Source: Paenibacillus sp.
Lineage (GTDB): Bacteria > Bacillota > Bacilli > Paenibacillales > NBRC-103111
Direction: 5' to 3'
Assembly: GCA_029239545.1 (NCBI GenBank)
Contig: JARBUQ010000048.1
Coordinates: 1-13,643, forward strand
DNA length: 13,643 nt
Shown here one piece after another: positions 1-6,687 of the stretch (its first letter is position 1; each line of letters starts with the position of its first letter). The position numbers and the translations under genes are program-made. Below the pieces are notes generated by a model, which was given only the letters and a program-made list of their open reading frames with translations, had not been told where the DNA came from and made no database searches.

Positions 1-778
1 CGTCAAAGGCATTTACAGATTGCCAATCGAGCTGATGAATGACTGTATAACTTGTCTCGTCAAGAACCAACAGCGAGGTTCCATAAGCGACGAATAATCG
101 GTTTCCGTACGACCACACATTGGAGATTGAATAATCCTTGCCTGTAATAGGCAGTTGGATCTCGAGCTTATCCCCTGTTGCCCGATCATACCGGAACAAA
201 TATGCCTTGGTCCCAATACCGGCATACAAATAACGATCGGTTACACCAGAGCCCCGGGCGTAATCCTGCCCTTCCATAACGGTACCCATGTCCGTGAATG
301 TAGAAGAGTGAATATCGTATACAAAGATTCGGGATTCCGGGTAGGTCGAACCATAAATATAACCATCAGATGAAGCATCCAAATCCCAAACCCAAGGATT
401 GGAAGGATTGATGCCAACCTGCTCGAGCTTCTGCTCCAGTGGTCTGTAACGGAATAAAATTCCGGTGTGTGTACCGCTTAAGTAAACATTGCTGTCCGAG
501 CCGATTGTAACCGCCCAGATCACATCGTGACCCGGCATAGCTTCGCTGAATTTGACTTGTCCGGTCAGAGCGTCAAGCACATAAAAAACAGCAGGTGAAC
601 CGATCGCTCCCAAATATATTTCACCATTTCCAATTGCAGCTCCCTGTGTCTTTGCCACTAGTGCAGCTTCTCCAAGAGAGCGAGCTTGTTCGTATTCATT
701 GGGCTTCATATGTACAGCAACCTCCCCAAGTTGTATGCGCAATGTTCGAATCTGGAATTCAGCTCCGATACGAGTCAT
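1..778 (-). CDS. Beta-propeller repeat protein (partial, C-terminus off the left edge)
   Basis: The reverse strand is open for about 259 codons from an ATG at 778 to the window edge, so the C-terminus is missing. The translation shows repeated blade-like units: an exposed turn and small residues, then strands ending in YVLDALTGQ, FRYRPLEQK, FVYDIHSSTF, FRYDRATGDK and LVLDETSYTV. This is the pattern of PQQ-like, WD40-like or YncE-like propellers, with about five blades visible. Such domains are binding or scaffold platforms, and no catalytic motif is seen. No signal peptide follows the ATG. The start is uncertain. ATG 778 has only a weak, distant AGGA upstream, and an in-frame TAA lies near 820. 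An internal ATG at 709 has GGGGAGG at 721-727, eleven bases upstream, and may be the true start. The gene is divergent from the methyltransferase gene and shares its short upstream region. The fold is fairly sure; the function is unknown. Confidence 0.72.
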   Translation of the reverse strand, partial: MTRIGAEFQIRTLRIQLGEVAVHMKPNEYEQARSLGEAALVAKTQGAAIGNGEIYLGAIGSPAVFYVLDALTGQVKFSEAMPGHDVIWAVTIGSDSNVYLSGTHTGILFRYRPLEQKLEQVGINPSNPWVWDLDASSDGYIYGSTYPESRIFVYDIHSSTFTDMGTVMEGQDYARGSGVTDRYLYAGIGTKAYLFRYDRATGDKLEIQLPITGKDYSISNVWSYGNRLFVAYGTSLLVLDETSYTVIHQLDWQSVNAFD

Positions 779-826
779 TATAATGGAGTTCTTTTCCTGA
801 TGCACGTATTCGGGATTCGGTTAGTT

Positions 827-855
827 TTGCTGTCTTTGGCCGTTGTGCGTATAAT
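827..855 (+). promoter_or_regulatory. Candidate sigma-A promoter for the methyltransferase gene
   Basis: A perfect TATAAT lies at 850-855, and TTGCTG at 827-832 gives a 17-bp spacer. The -35 match is weak (TTG only). Transcription would begin near 861-862. That leaves almost no leader for the GTG at 868 and supports a start at the ATG at 898. The AT-rich stretch also carries -10-like hexamers on the other strand, so the divergent propeller gene may start here too. Confidence 0.45.
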
Positions 856-867
856 ATAAGAAAAAAT

Positions 868-2574
868 GTGAAAGTCATGAGAGGATCGTCCGTTCCGATG
901 TCAGCATCTACCCCGTCCAATATTCAGTCGTCCGACTTGCCGGAAGCATTCATTAATCGTATAACAGAGCAGTTAGGGAGCGAGAGTGAGGCGTTCTTGC
1001 AGAGTTACAAGTCTCCTCGAACACAAGGGCTGAGAATCAATCCGCTGCGAATCAATCACTCTCAGATTATGCAGCCTTACTTGATTAAAGTTATACAGGA
1101 GTTCCACCTGGAGCGGGTCCCTTGGTGTCCGACAGGTTATTATTATGAGGATCCCATGCGTCCAGGCAAACATCCTTATCATCATGCAGGAGTGTATTAT
1201 ATTCAGGAGCCCTCTGCCATGTCAGCAGCTGAGCTGCTTCAACCGCTGCCGGGAGACGTAGTGCTTGATCTGGCTGGCGCGCCAGGCGGAAAATCTACAC
1301 AGCTTGCGGGTATGCTGCAGGGAGAGGGTCTGCTGATTGCCAACGAAATACACTCCGCCCGGGCAAAAATTCTCAGCGAGAACATAGAACGCTATGGAAT
1401 CCGCAATGCGGTTGTCACTAGCGCAACTCCTGCTCAATTGGCAGAACGGTTCCCGTTGTTCTTCGATAAGATTATGCTGGATGCCCCTTGCTCTGGCGAG
1501 GGTATGTTTAGAAAGGATGGAGATGCACGGGCAGAATGGTCGCCTGAGCATGTCGAGATGTGTGCGGTTCGTCAGCTCGACATCCTGGACTCGGCTGCCC
1601 AGATGCTGAAGCCAGGCGGCACACTGGCTTATTCCACCTGCACGTTCAACCGCGAGGAGAATGAAGAGGTGCTCGAGAAGTTTACTTCGAGGTACCCGGA
1701 ATTCTCCGTCCAGCGGACGGAACGGTTCTGGCCGCACCGCGAGCGCGGCGAAGGCCACTTCGTGGCGCTGCTGCGCAAGGCGGACGAGCTGCCGCGCAGC
1801 GGAAGTCGCGCGGTCGGTGGCGCGGAGAGCAGTGAGCGGGAGTCGGGGCAGCCGATTGGCGGCTCGGAGAGCAGTGAGCGGGAGTCGGGGCAGCTGATTG
1901 GCGGCGCGGAGAGCAGTGAGCGGGAGTCGGGGCAGCCGATTGGCGGCAGCGGAGCAGCGAGACGAAGCCGCCGTGCTGACCGCACGGACGTTGCCGCCGC
2001 ACGGCGAGGCGCTTCCCAAGCGGCGGCATATGCAGCCGCCAGTGCACCAAGCGGTGCGCGCCAGCGCGACAGCCGTGCGCCGAAGCGCCGCGGCGCGGGC
2101 GACCCGGCGCACGCGGCCGCTGCCGCCGCGATGCGCGAAGCCAGCGCGTTCCTCGCGGCCGCGCTGCCGGGCCTCGCGCTCGGTCCAGGCGAGCCGCTGC
2201 TGTTCGGCGAGCAGCTCTACTGGCTGCCGCACGCCGCGGCCAGCCCGTTCAGCGCGAGCGCGCTCGACGGGCTCAAGACCCTCCGGCCAGGCCTTCACCT
2301 GGCCGCCATCAAGAAGGGCCGGGTCGAACCGGCCCACGCCCTGGCGCTCGCATGCGCGCCGCATGAAGTGCCTGCCGGCAGCGTCGCAAGCTTCGCTGCA
2401 GATGACCCCGCAGTAGTAGCCTACCTGCGGGGCGAAGCAATCGCGGCCTCAGACCCCTCAGCCGCGGGGTGGTGCATCGTCGCTGTAGACGGTTTCCCTT
2501 TAGGCTGGGGAAAGATCAGCGACGGCCTGATCAAGAACCACTATCCCAAAGGACTTCGCTGGATGGGCAAATAA
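868..2574 (+). CDS. RsmF-like RNA m5C methyltransferase (RsmB/NOP family)
   Basis: This SAM-dependent enzyme is expected to methylate C5 of cytosine in 16S rRNA, in the cytoplasm. From the GTG start, the SAM-binding loop is DLAGAPGGKSTQ (residues 134-145). Motif IV is DAPCSGEG with C208, and motif VI is STCTFNREENEE with C258. These are the paired cysteines of NOL1/NOP2/Sun methyltransferases: C258 attacks the base and C208 assists release. The C-terminus ends in the RsmF-type PUA-like signature, with a GWGK core and NHYPKGLRW. At 568 aa it is longer than the roughly 450-480 aa usual for the family. The excess is an Ala/Arg/Ser-rich linker (about residues 307-430) containing a 14-residue tandem repeat. 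About 1700-2420 is far more GC-rich than the first half. GTG 868 is the longest start; ATG 898, with AGAGGA at 880-885 and a promoter just upstream, may be the real one. The exact target cytosine is not predictable. Confidence 0.9.
   Translation: MKVMRGSSVPMSASTPSNIQSSDLPEAFINRITEQLGSESEAFLQSYKSPRTQGLRINPLRINHSQIMQPYLIKVIQEFHLERVPWCPTGYYYEDPMRPGKHPYHHAGVYYIQEPSAMSAAELLQPLPGDVVLDLAGAPGGKSTQLAGMLQGEGLLIANEIHSARAKILSENIERYGIRNAVVTSATPAQLAERFPLFFDKIMLDAPCSGEGMFRKDGDARAEWSPEHVEMCAVRQLDILDSAAQMLKPGGTLAYSTCTFNREENEEVLEKFTSRYPEFSVQRTERFWPHRERGEGHFVALLRKADELPRSGSRAVGGAESSERESGQPIGGSESSERESGQLIGGAESSERESGQPIGGSGAARRSRRADRTDVAAARRGASQAAAYAAASAPSGARQRDSRAPKRRGAGDPAHAAAAAAMREASAFLAAALPGLALGPGEPLLFGEQLYWLPHAAASPFSASALDGLKTLRPGLHLAAIKKGRVEPAHALALACAPHEVPAGSVASFAADDPAVVAYLRGEAIAASDPSAAGWCIVAVDGFPLGWGKISDGLIKNHYPKGLRWMGK
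1816..1941 (+). repeat. Three tandem 42-bp units inside the methyltransferase gene
   Basis: Three adjacent copies of a 42-bp unit lie at 1816-1857, 1858-1899 and 1900-1941, followed by a partial GGCGGC. Each encodes 14 residues of the form GGxESSERESGQxI. Differences are very few: GCG or TCG at the third codon, and CCG or CTG near the end. The unit length keeps the frame, so copy number can change without breaking the gene. It lies in the linker after the catalytic domain, not in a conserved fold. Confidence 0.95.
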
Positions 2575-2772
2575 CCACTGGCAAGGTTGCATAGCCTCAC
2601 CTTCTCCTCTTACAGGACATCGGTTTATCCAGTGTCCGCTTAAGCTCGGCAATCGAACATCCTCCTTCCCAATAACCGATGGTGACGGACTGGTCTTAAC
2701 TCATCGATAGCGTTTGAAAGTAACAGCCAAGCGCAGATTCAACGGTACAGCCAAAATAAGGGAGGTAACTTC
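2575..2772. other. Intergenic region before the acyltransferase-like gene
   Basis: These 198 bases hold no gene I can support. There is no clear terminator after the methyltransferase gene and no T-box or riboswitch motif that I recognise. AAGGGAGGT ends at 2766 and is the ribosome binding site for the next gene. TTGAAA near 2724-2729 could be a -35 element, but no convincing -10 follows at the right distance. Confidence 0.5.
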
Positions 2773-3984
2773 TTGATGACCGAATTAGACAAGTTAGCCG
2801 GCTCGCTCGCCCTCACGAATATTCCGGAATCGTGGAAACGCAATTGGGATCAAGCAAACGCCAGTTTCCCGGTGGAGGGAATCCCTTTTCTCCAGCCGGA
2901 TTATTTGGAGTCAGCAGCAGCCTTTACTCAGTTATCCGAGGATCAGCTTCAGGCAGTGCTTACAGCTGCTTCGCACATCAGGAGCGATGAGAGCTTGTGT
3001 TTGTTAGCTTGGTTATGGCATTATGTTCTGTTCCAGCATTCCGACTACACAGGCGAGCCTCTCGGCTCATGGCCGGTTCCCTCTAACGCTGGACCGTCAC
3101 TCGCGGCCTTGTTTCCTCTGATCCTCCTCTTGTCTGGGACAACTCGTCTGCAAGAAATTTATGCAAGCCGGAGCATTCCCGATGACATCGTGATCGACAC
3201 GGTGTGGGATGTCAGGAATAGTATGGGCTTATATCAGGAGCGCAATGGGATAATCGGACTTGGAATGTCCTACTTTGCCTGGCTGATGAGTCATTACAAG
3301 GGGAATTTATATATGCTGGGACGACTTCAATTCCGGCTTCAAACCTTCGGCAACCATCTCTATGCATACCGCAATATCCATGACGGACGAATAATCGCTT
3401 TGGCAGCCCCCGACCTCCGTTACAGGAACGATGGACTTTTGGATGGTACGAACCGGATTTACGATTCCGAGAGTGGCTGGACCTCCATTCATGAACAGAC
3501 AGTAGAAGTGATCAAGGGTAATCTCATCACAACGGATGGATACGCTATTCGCCAACTCACATCCCTCAACACGCAAGAATGGAGTCTGGTCCTATCACCA
3601 GGTGACACACTGTTGGACGTACATATACCTGCAGTAGGGAAGCTGAATCGTGAACAGTACAATAATTCCTACGAACAGGCCATCTCGTTCTTCAACACCT
3701 ATTTCCCGGAATCGCCTTATAAAGGGTTCGTCTGTTACACCTGGTTATTCGATCCTCAGTTAAGGTCATTACTGGGTGAATCTTCCAATATTGTTCAGTT
3801 TCAAAAGGACTACCACTTGTTCCCCACTGGTGGCACTGACGATGCCTTCTACCAATTCCTGTTCAAATGCGCCAAATGTGAGGCACATCTGCTTCCAGAA
3901 CACACCACCATGCAGCAAACGATAAAAGCTTACATGCTGTCTGGAGGTCATATGCGAACATCTGGTGGTTTTATGATCAGGTAG
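2773..3984 (+). CDS. NAT_N/GNAT_C-type acyltransferase-domain protein
   Basis: This 403-aa soluble protein resembles the family annotated as acyltransferase domain-containing, with an N-acyltransferase N-terminal domain and a GNAT-like C-terminal domain (Pfam NAT_N and GNAT_C, recognised from memory). The family-like features are YMLGRLQFR (180-188), LSPGDTLLDVHIPAVGKL (274-291), the stretch FPESPYKGFVCYTWLFDPQ (311-329), then SNIVQFQKDYHLFPTGG (338-354) and a short tail at 391-403 with Gly, His and Arg. No acetyl-CoA loop of the classic GNAT form is evident, and substrate and reaction are unknown. There is no signal peptide or membrane segment. The start is TTG 2773 or ATG 2776; both follow AAGGGAGGT ending at 2766, and ATG is the more usual choice. 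It lies 198 bases after the methyltransferase gene, with no functional link visible. Confidence 0.75.
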   Translation: MMTELDKLAGSLALTNIPESWKRNWDQANASFPVEGIPFLQPDYLESAAAFTQLSEDQLQAVLTAASHIRSDESLCLLAWLWHYVLFQHSDYTGEPLGSWPVPSNAGPSLAALFPLILLLSGTTRLQEIYASRSIPDDIVIDTVWDVRNSMGLYQERNGIIGLGMSYFAWLMSHYKGNLYMLGRLQFRLQTFGNHLYAYRNIHDGRIIALAAPDLRYRNDGLLDGTNRIYDSESGWTSIHEQTVEVIKGNLITTDGYAIRQLTSLNTQEWSLVLSPGDTLLDVHIPAVGKLNREQYNNSYEQAISFFNTYFPESPYKGFVCYTWLFDPQLRSLLGESSNIVQFQKDYHLFPTGGTDDAFYQFLFKCAKCEAHLLPEHTTMQQTIKAYMLSGGHMRTSGGFMIR

Positions 3985-4049
3985 AGGCACTGTTTACTTT
4001 ACAAGCCTATTCCTGCTTCCACCCCACCATCGACTTTACCCAACTAAGG

Positions 4050-4074
4050 CAGATGTCGAAATTTTCGACATCTG
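4050..4074. terminator. Perfect dyad between converging genes, possible bidirectional terminator
   Basis: A 25-base perfect inverted repeat has 12-base arms (CAGATGTCGAAA and its complement) around a central T. It sits between the end of the acyltransferase-like gene and the end of the converging regulator gene, where a shared terminator is expected. Neither strand has a real T-run after the stem, so it is not a textbook intrinsic terminator. It could instead be a protein-binding dyad. The structure is certain and the role is inferred. Confidence 0.5.
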
Positions 4075-4122
4075 TCCCACCCACACCAGCCGCAGCACTC
4101 GCACAAGAAACTCCCAATCCCC

Positions 4123-6408
4123 TCAGTCTAGCATCTCCTTCTGCAGTTCCAGCCTTCGAAACTCTCCCGGCGTCAATCCGCTGATTCTCTTGAACATGCG
4201 AATGAAGGAATTCACATTATGATAGCCGATCCGCTTGGCTACATCCTGGATGCGCACATCCCTCTCGCAAAGCATTTCCTTGGCACGAATGATTCGCAGC
4301 TCATTCAAGTAATCCGTGAAGGTCATTCCCGTCTTCTCGCGAAAATAAGTGGACAAATAGCTTCGCGACAGGTTCAGCTTATCCGCCACCAGCTCCAGTG
4401 AGATGTCCTCGCCATAATGCTCCTCCACGTAATCGAACACGAAGTCGCGAATCGGATCCTGCTCTTCCTTCCTCTCCCGAATGAGCAGCACGGCATCCCC
4501 GATCATACGCCGGAACAAGGTCTCGAATTCCTCTCGGCTTGCACACTCCTGTACATTCTGGAACGGATTATGCGTGCTCAGAAGCAGAGTAATATCTACA
4601 TTGTGCGACAACAATGCCTTAATGACTTTCATTGTCACTTCCTTGCCGAACTGTGCGAACTGGTATACACTGGCCTGCCGTTCCTCAAGCTGAAGCAAGC
4701 TCCGCCTGACCAGCTCCTCTGCCCTGCTTCCTTGCCCCAGCTGCAGGCTTGCATACAGCTCCTGCTCCAGAGCCGTGAAGAACAAGTATACATTCTCTTC
4801 CGTATGGTCTTCAGTAATAATCTGCGTTTCCTTGCCCAACAGGCGGCGTTGTATCATGGACTGCGTCTGTTCGTAGGCCATCGTAATATCGGCCTGATGC
4901 TGCAGAATCGGGCGAAATGCAATGGTTAGATAACAAGTATCACGGTCGCGGTCGAACACTTCCTTTAATTTGTACAGCATTTGCTGGACAACGTTCGGAT
5001 TGTCAGCCGAGAAAATAAGCGTGGATATCCGATTCTTCTCCATCTGTACGGTAACCGCATCCTGAAACATCTCGCTGATCTCAATATGAATATATTCCTT
5101 AATATAGTTGGCGGCTTTCGCTTGTTCATCGGACATGAGACTGCGGAACTGTTCCGTGAATACCAGTTGAAAGACGATCAAATAAAAGGGCTTGCTCGTC
5201 TCCAGCAAATCATGCACATCGTTCCACTGATAGGTGTTGTTGATTTTGCTTATATAACCGTAGTTTTCTAATATTTTGTTTTTTCGCGTCAAATCCTTAT
5301 TCATGGCTTCATTCGCATCGATCATATGAGCCAAATTCGTACTGATAAGATCAAATTCACGTATTTTGCTGCGAACATTGCCCCGCTTCCCGTTATTCTG
5401 AACCATCTCAACCATTCTTTGGATCGGATTATTGAATTTGATGCTGAGCAGGATGGAGATCAGAACACTCAGGAGTACAGCCACTGCAAGCAAGGTTAAC
5501 AATAGAATGGTCAGTCTCTCTACTTGTACAGTAATACTGGTCACCGGAATGACGTTCACATAGGTCAGTCCAGATATTTCACCCTGAGTGTAGAAGTAAT
5601 AGCTGTCGCTGCGCTCAAAATATCCTTGTGAATCTGAATAAGAGAATCGCCCCAAAGCGTTCTGGGCTACGTTCATCGCATCGGTTTCTTTTTCACTATA
5701 GGCTCTGTAAATAGTTTGTTTGTTGTTGTCCATAATGAGAAAGCTGTCATGCCCAGAGTAATGAAAAGTTCGGAACATCGCTTCCGCATCTAATAAGGCG
5801 GTAATGATGTATTGATTGTTGAACCTGTTCTTCACTACAAAGGGAAACATTTTGCCAATTGGATTCACGGTTCGGTCAATCTTCGTTTCCCTGAATTCAG
5901 CCGCAGGAAATACCCGGTGAGGATACTCCTCAAGAAACTGTTGTTTCCAGAACGCCGCGTTGTACTTTTCGCTTACGTAATGCTTTGAGAATAAGTCCGA
6001 TGCATTGTCCAGTCCTCCCTTATCGATCACAAGAGGGTGGTTGCGGAAAAAAACGAACAAATTGTTCAGATGCAGCATTTCATTGGACAGCAGCGTATTG
6101 ATTTCTGTCTTCACGGCATTCATCGCATTATAGTCTACTTGCTCTCCATTGTTCCCTAACAGCAGCAATCGGTCACTGAAATAAAATCGAAGCATCACGC
6201 TTTCCACCAGACGGAATTGCTTCTCATAGCTGTCCACTGTATTTTTCAGATTTAGGGTGTTGTGGTCGATAATTTCTTTTTTAATATTTTCCTTGAAAAA
6301 GGTGAACGACAGGATGTTGAAGGAAATCAGCAGCAGGATGACAAGAAAAAAACCGATTAGCAGTTTTACAAACAATGAATTGCGGTGTACCGGAAACCGA
6401 AACATCAT
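4123..6408 (-). CDS. Membrane-anchored AraC-family transcriptional regulator
   Basis: This 761-aa single-component sensor-regulator has a first membrane segment at about residues 12-38. An extracytoplasmic sensor region follows at about 39-298, of Cache-like size but not proven. The second membrane segment is at about 299-324. A linker follows, then a cytoplasmic region (about 405-530) resembling the degenerate middle domain of YesN-type regulators. The C-terminus (about 655-753) is an AraC helix-turn-helix pair: LELVADKLNLSRSYLSTYFR, then IQDVAKRIGYHNVNSFIRMF with the LTPGEFR ending. There is no histidine kinase or receiver domain, so the signal probably passes directly through the membrane. 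Two ATGs in tandem (6408 and 6405) follow GAGGGGG on the reverse strand. It is divergent from the ABC transport operon at 6688-11497 and is probably its activator. Such regulators are typical beside glycan transporters in Paenibacillus. The ligand is unknown. Confidence 0.9.
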   Translation of the reverse strand: MMFRFPVHRNSLFVKLLIGFFLVILLLISFNILSFTFFKENIKKEIIDHNTLNLKNTVDSYEKQFRLVESVMLRFYFSDRLLLLGNNGEQVDYNAMNAVKTEINTLLSNEMLHLNNLFVFFRNHPLVIDKGGLDNASDLFSKHYVSEKYNAAFWKQQFLEEYPHRVFPAAEFRETKIDRTVNPIGKMFPFVVKNRFNNQYIITALLDAEAMFRTFHYSGHDSFLIMDNNKQTIYRAYSEKETDAMNVAQNALGRFSYSDSQGYFERSDSYYFYTQGEISGLTYVNVIPVTSITVQVERLTILLLTLLAVAVLLSVLISILLSIKFNNPIQRMVEMVQNNGKRGNVRSKIREFDLISTNLAHMIDANEAMNKDLTRKNKILENYGYISKINNTYQWNDVHDLLETSKPFYLIVFQLVFTEQFRSLMSDEQAKAANYIKEYIHIEISEMFQDAVTVQMEKNRISTLIFSADNPNVVQQMLYKLKEVFDRDRDTCYLTIAFRPILQHQADITMAYEQTQSMIQRRLLGKETQIITEDHTEENVYLFFTALEQELYASLQLGQGSRAEELVRRSLLQLEERQASVYQFAQFGKEVTMKVIKALLSHNVDITLLLSTHNPFQNVQECASREEFETLFRRMIGDAVLLIRERKEEQDPIRDFVFDYVEEHYGEDISLELVADKLNLSRSYLSTYFREKTGMTFTDYLNELRIIRAKEMLCERDVRIQDVAKRIGYHNVNSFIRMFKRISGLTPGEFRRLELQKEMLD

Positions 6409-6518
6409 GCATGTACCCCCTCACAGTTCAAATATACCCCTCCATGCCAGCCCAGGCGTCTATGCGTATCGTCCACTTATCTACCTTAGGTTCGATTATA
6501 TTCCTTATGTCCGATTTA

Positions 6519-6532
6519 ATAAAACGCTTACA
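6519..6532 (+). promoter_or_regulatory. cre-like CcpA binding site
   Basis: ATAAAACGCTTACA matches the published catabolite-responsive consensus TGWNANCGNTNWCA everywhere except the first two bases. It covers the position where the -35 element of the regulator's promoter would lie, given the reverse-strand TATAAT at 6500-6495. Binding of CcpA would then be expected to repress the regulator gene and, through it, the transport operon. Confidence 0.45.
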
Positions 6533-6600
6533 TTCGGATGCATTGAATATATACAGCTCTCTCTATTGCCCTTACTATTTAGGGGTGAGCTCATTGTAAC

Positions 6601-6612
6601 AACACATGTGTT
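6601..6612. repeat. 12-bp perfect palindrome upstream of the ABC operon
   Basis: AACACATGTGTT is a perfect palindrome that ends four bases before the TTGGCA -35 candidate at 6616. Its place suggests an operator. AraC-family proteins usually prefer direct repeats, so the binder could be another protein. It may also be chance in AT-rich DNA. Confidence 0.4.
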
Positions 6613-6630
6613 TGTTTGGCAACGTAAATC

Positions 6631-6668
6631 GGCTAGTCGTCTACATTAGAAAATCCCGGGTAGTCGAC
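6631..6668 (+). repeat. Direct repeat GGnTAGTCGnC in the operon leader region
   Basis: GGCTAGTCGTC at 6631-6641 and GGGTAGTCGAC at 6658-6668 match at nine of eleven positions. Their starts are 27 bases apart, between the likely promoter and the ribosome binding site. Same-orientation half-sites suit an AraC-type regulator, but their position near or after the transcription start is unusual for an activator. Confidence 0.35.
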
Positions 6669-6687
6669 CAGTAACGGAGGCGAATCA

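Larger units (their letters stand above)
6409..6687. promoter_or_regulatory. Divergent control region of regulator and ABC operon
   Basis: This 279-bp region between the two start codons must carry both promoters. For the regulator, a perfect TATAAT on the reverse strand is at 6500-6495, without a good -35. For the operon, TTGGCA at 6616-6621 is a 5/6 match to the -35 consensus, but the nearest -10-like hexamers (TCTACA 6640-6645, TACATT 6642-6647) are poor or badly spaced, which would fit an activator-dependent promoter. The GGAGG at 6676-6680 serves the first permease gene, seven bases before its ATG. Confidence 0.55.

Noticed and set aside
1816..1941. CRISPR-like or satellite array
   Set aside because: The units are directly adjacent with no spacers and are in frame within a coding sequence, so this is a protein-level tandem repeat.
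1222..2364. Long open frame (380 codons) on the reverse strand inside the methyltransferase gene
   Set aside because: It is a by-product of the very high GC content there, which removes stop codons in all frames. Its translation is Arg/Ala-rich with no motifs, and the forward gene has clear catalytic motifs.
1898..2416. Second forward-strand open frame of 172 codons overlapping the methyltransferase gene
   Set aside because: Same cause: GC-rich, Arg/Ser-rich translation without motifs and no ribosome binding site.
2575..2772. Possible T-box, riboswitch or attenuator
   Set aside because: Only short, weak pairings (for example CACTGG with CCAGTG) are present, and no conserved T-box or riboswitch core is visible.
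4417..4929. 170-codon forward frame antisense to the regulator gene
   Set aside because: It lies wholly within the coding region of a well-supported AraC-type protein and shows only mirror-image hydrophobic patterns.
4123..6408. Hybrid two-component sensor (histidine kinase plus AraC output)
   Set aside because: No H-box, ATP-binding N/G boxes or receiver Asp are seen between the second membrane segment and the helix-turn-helix region.
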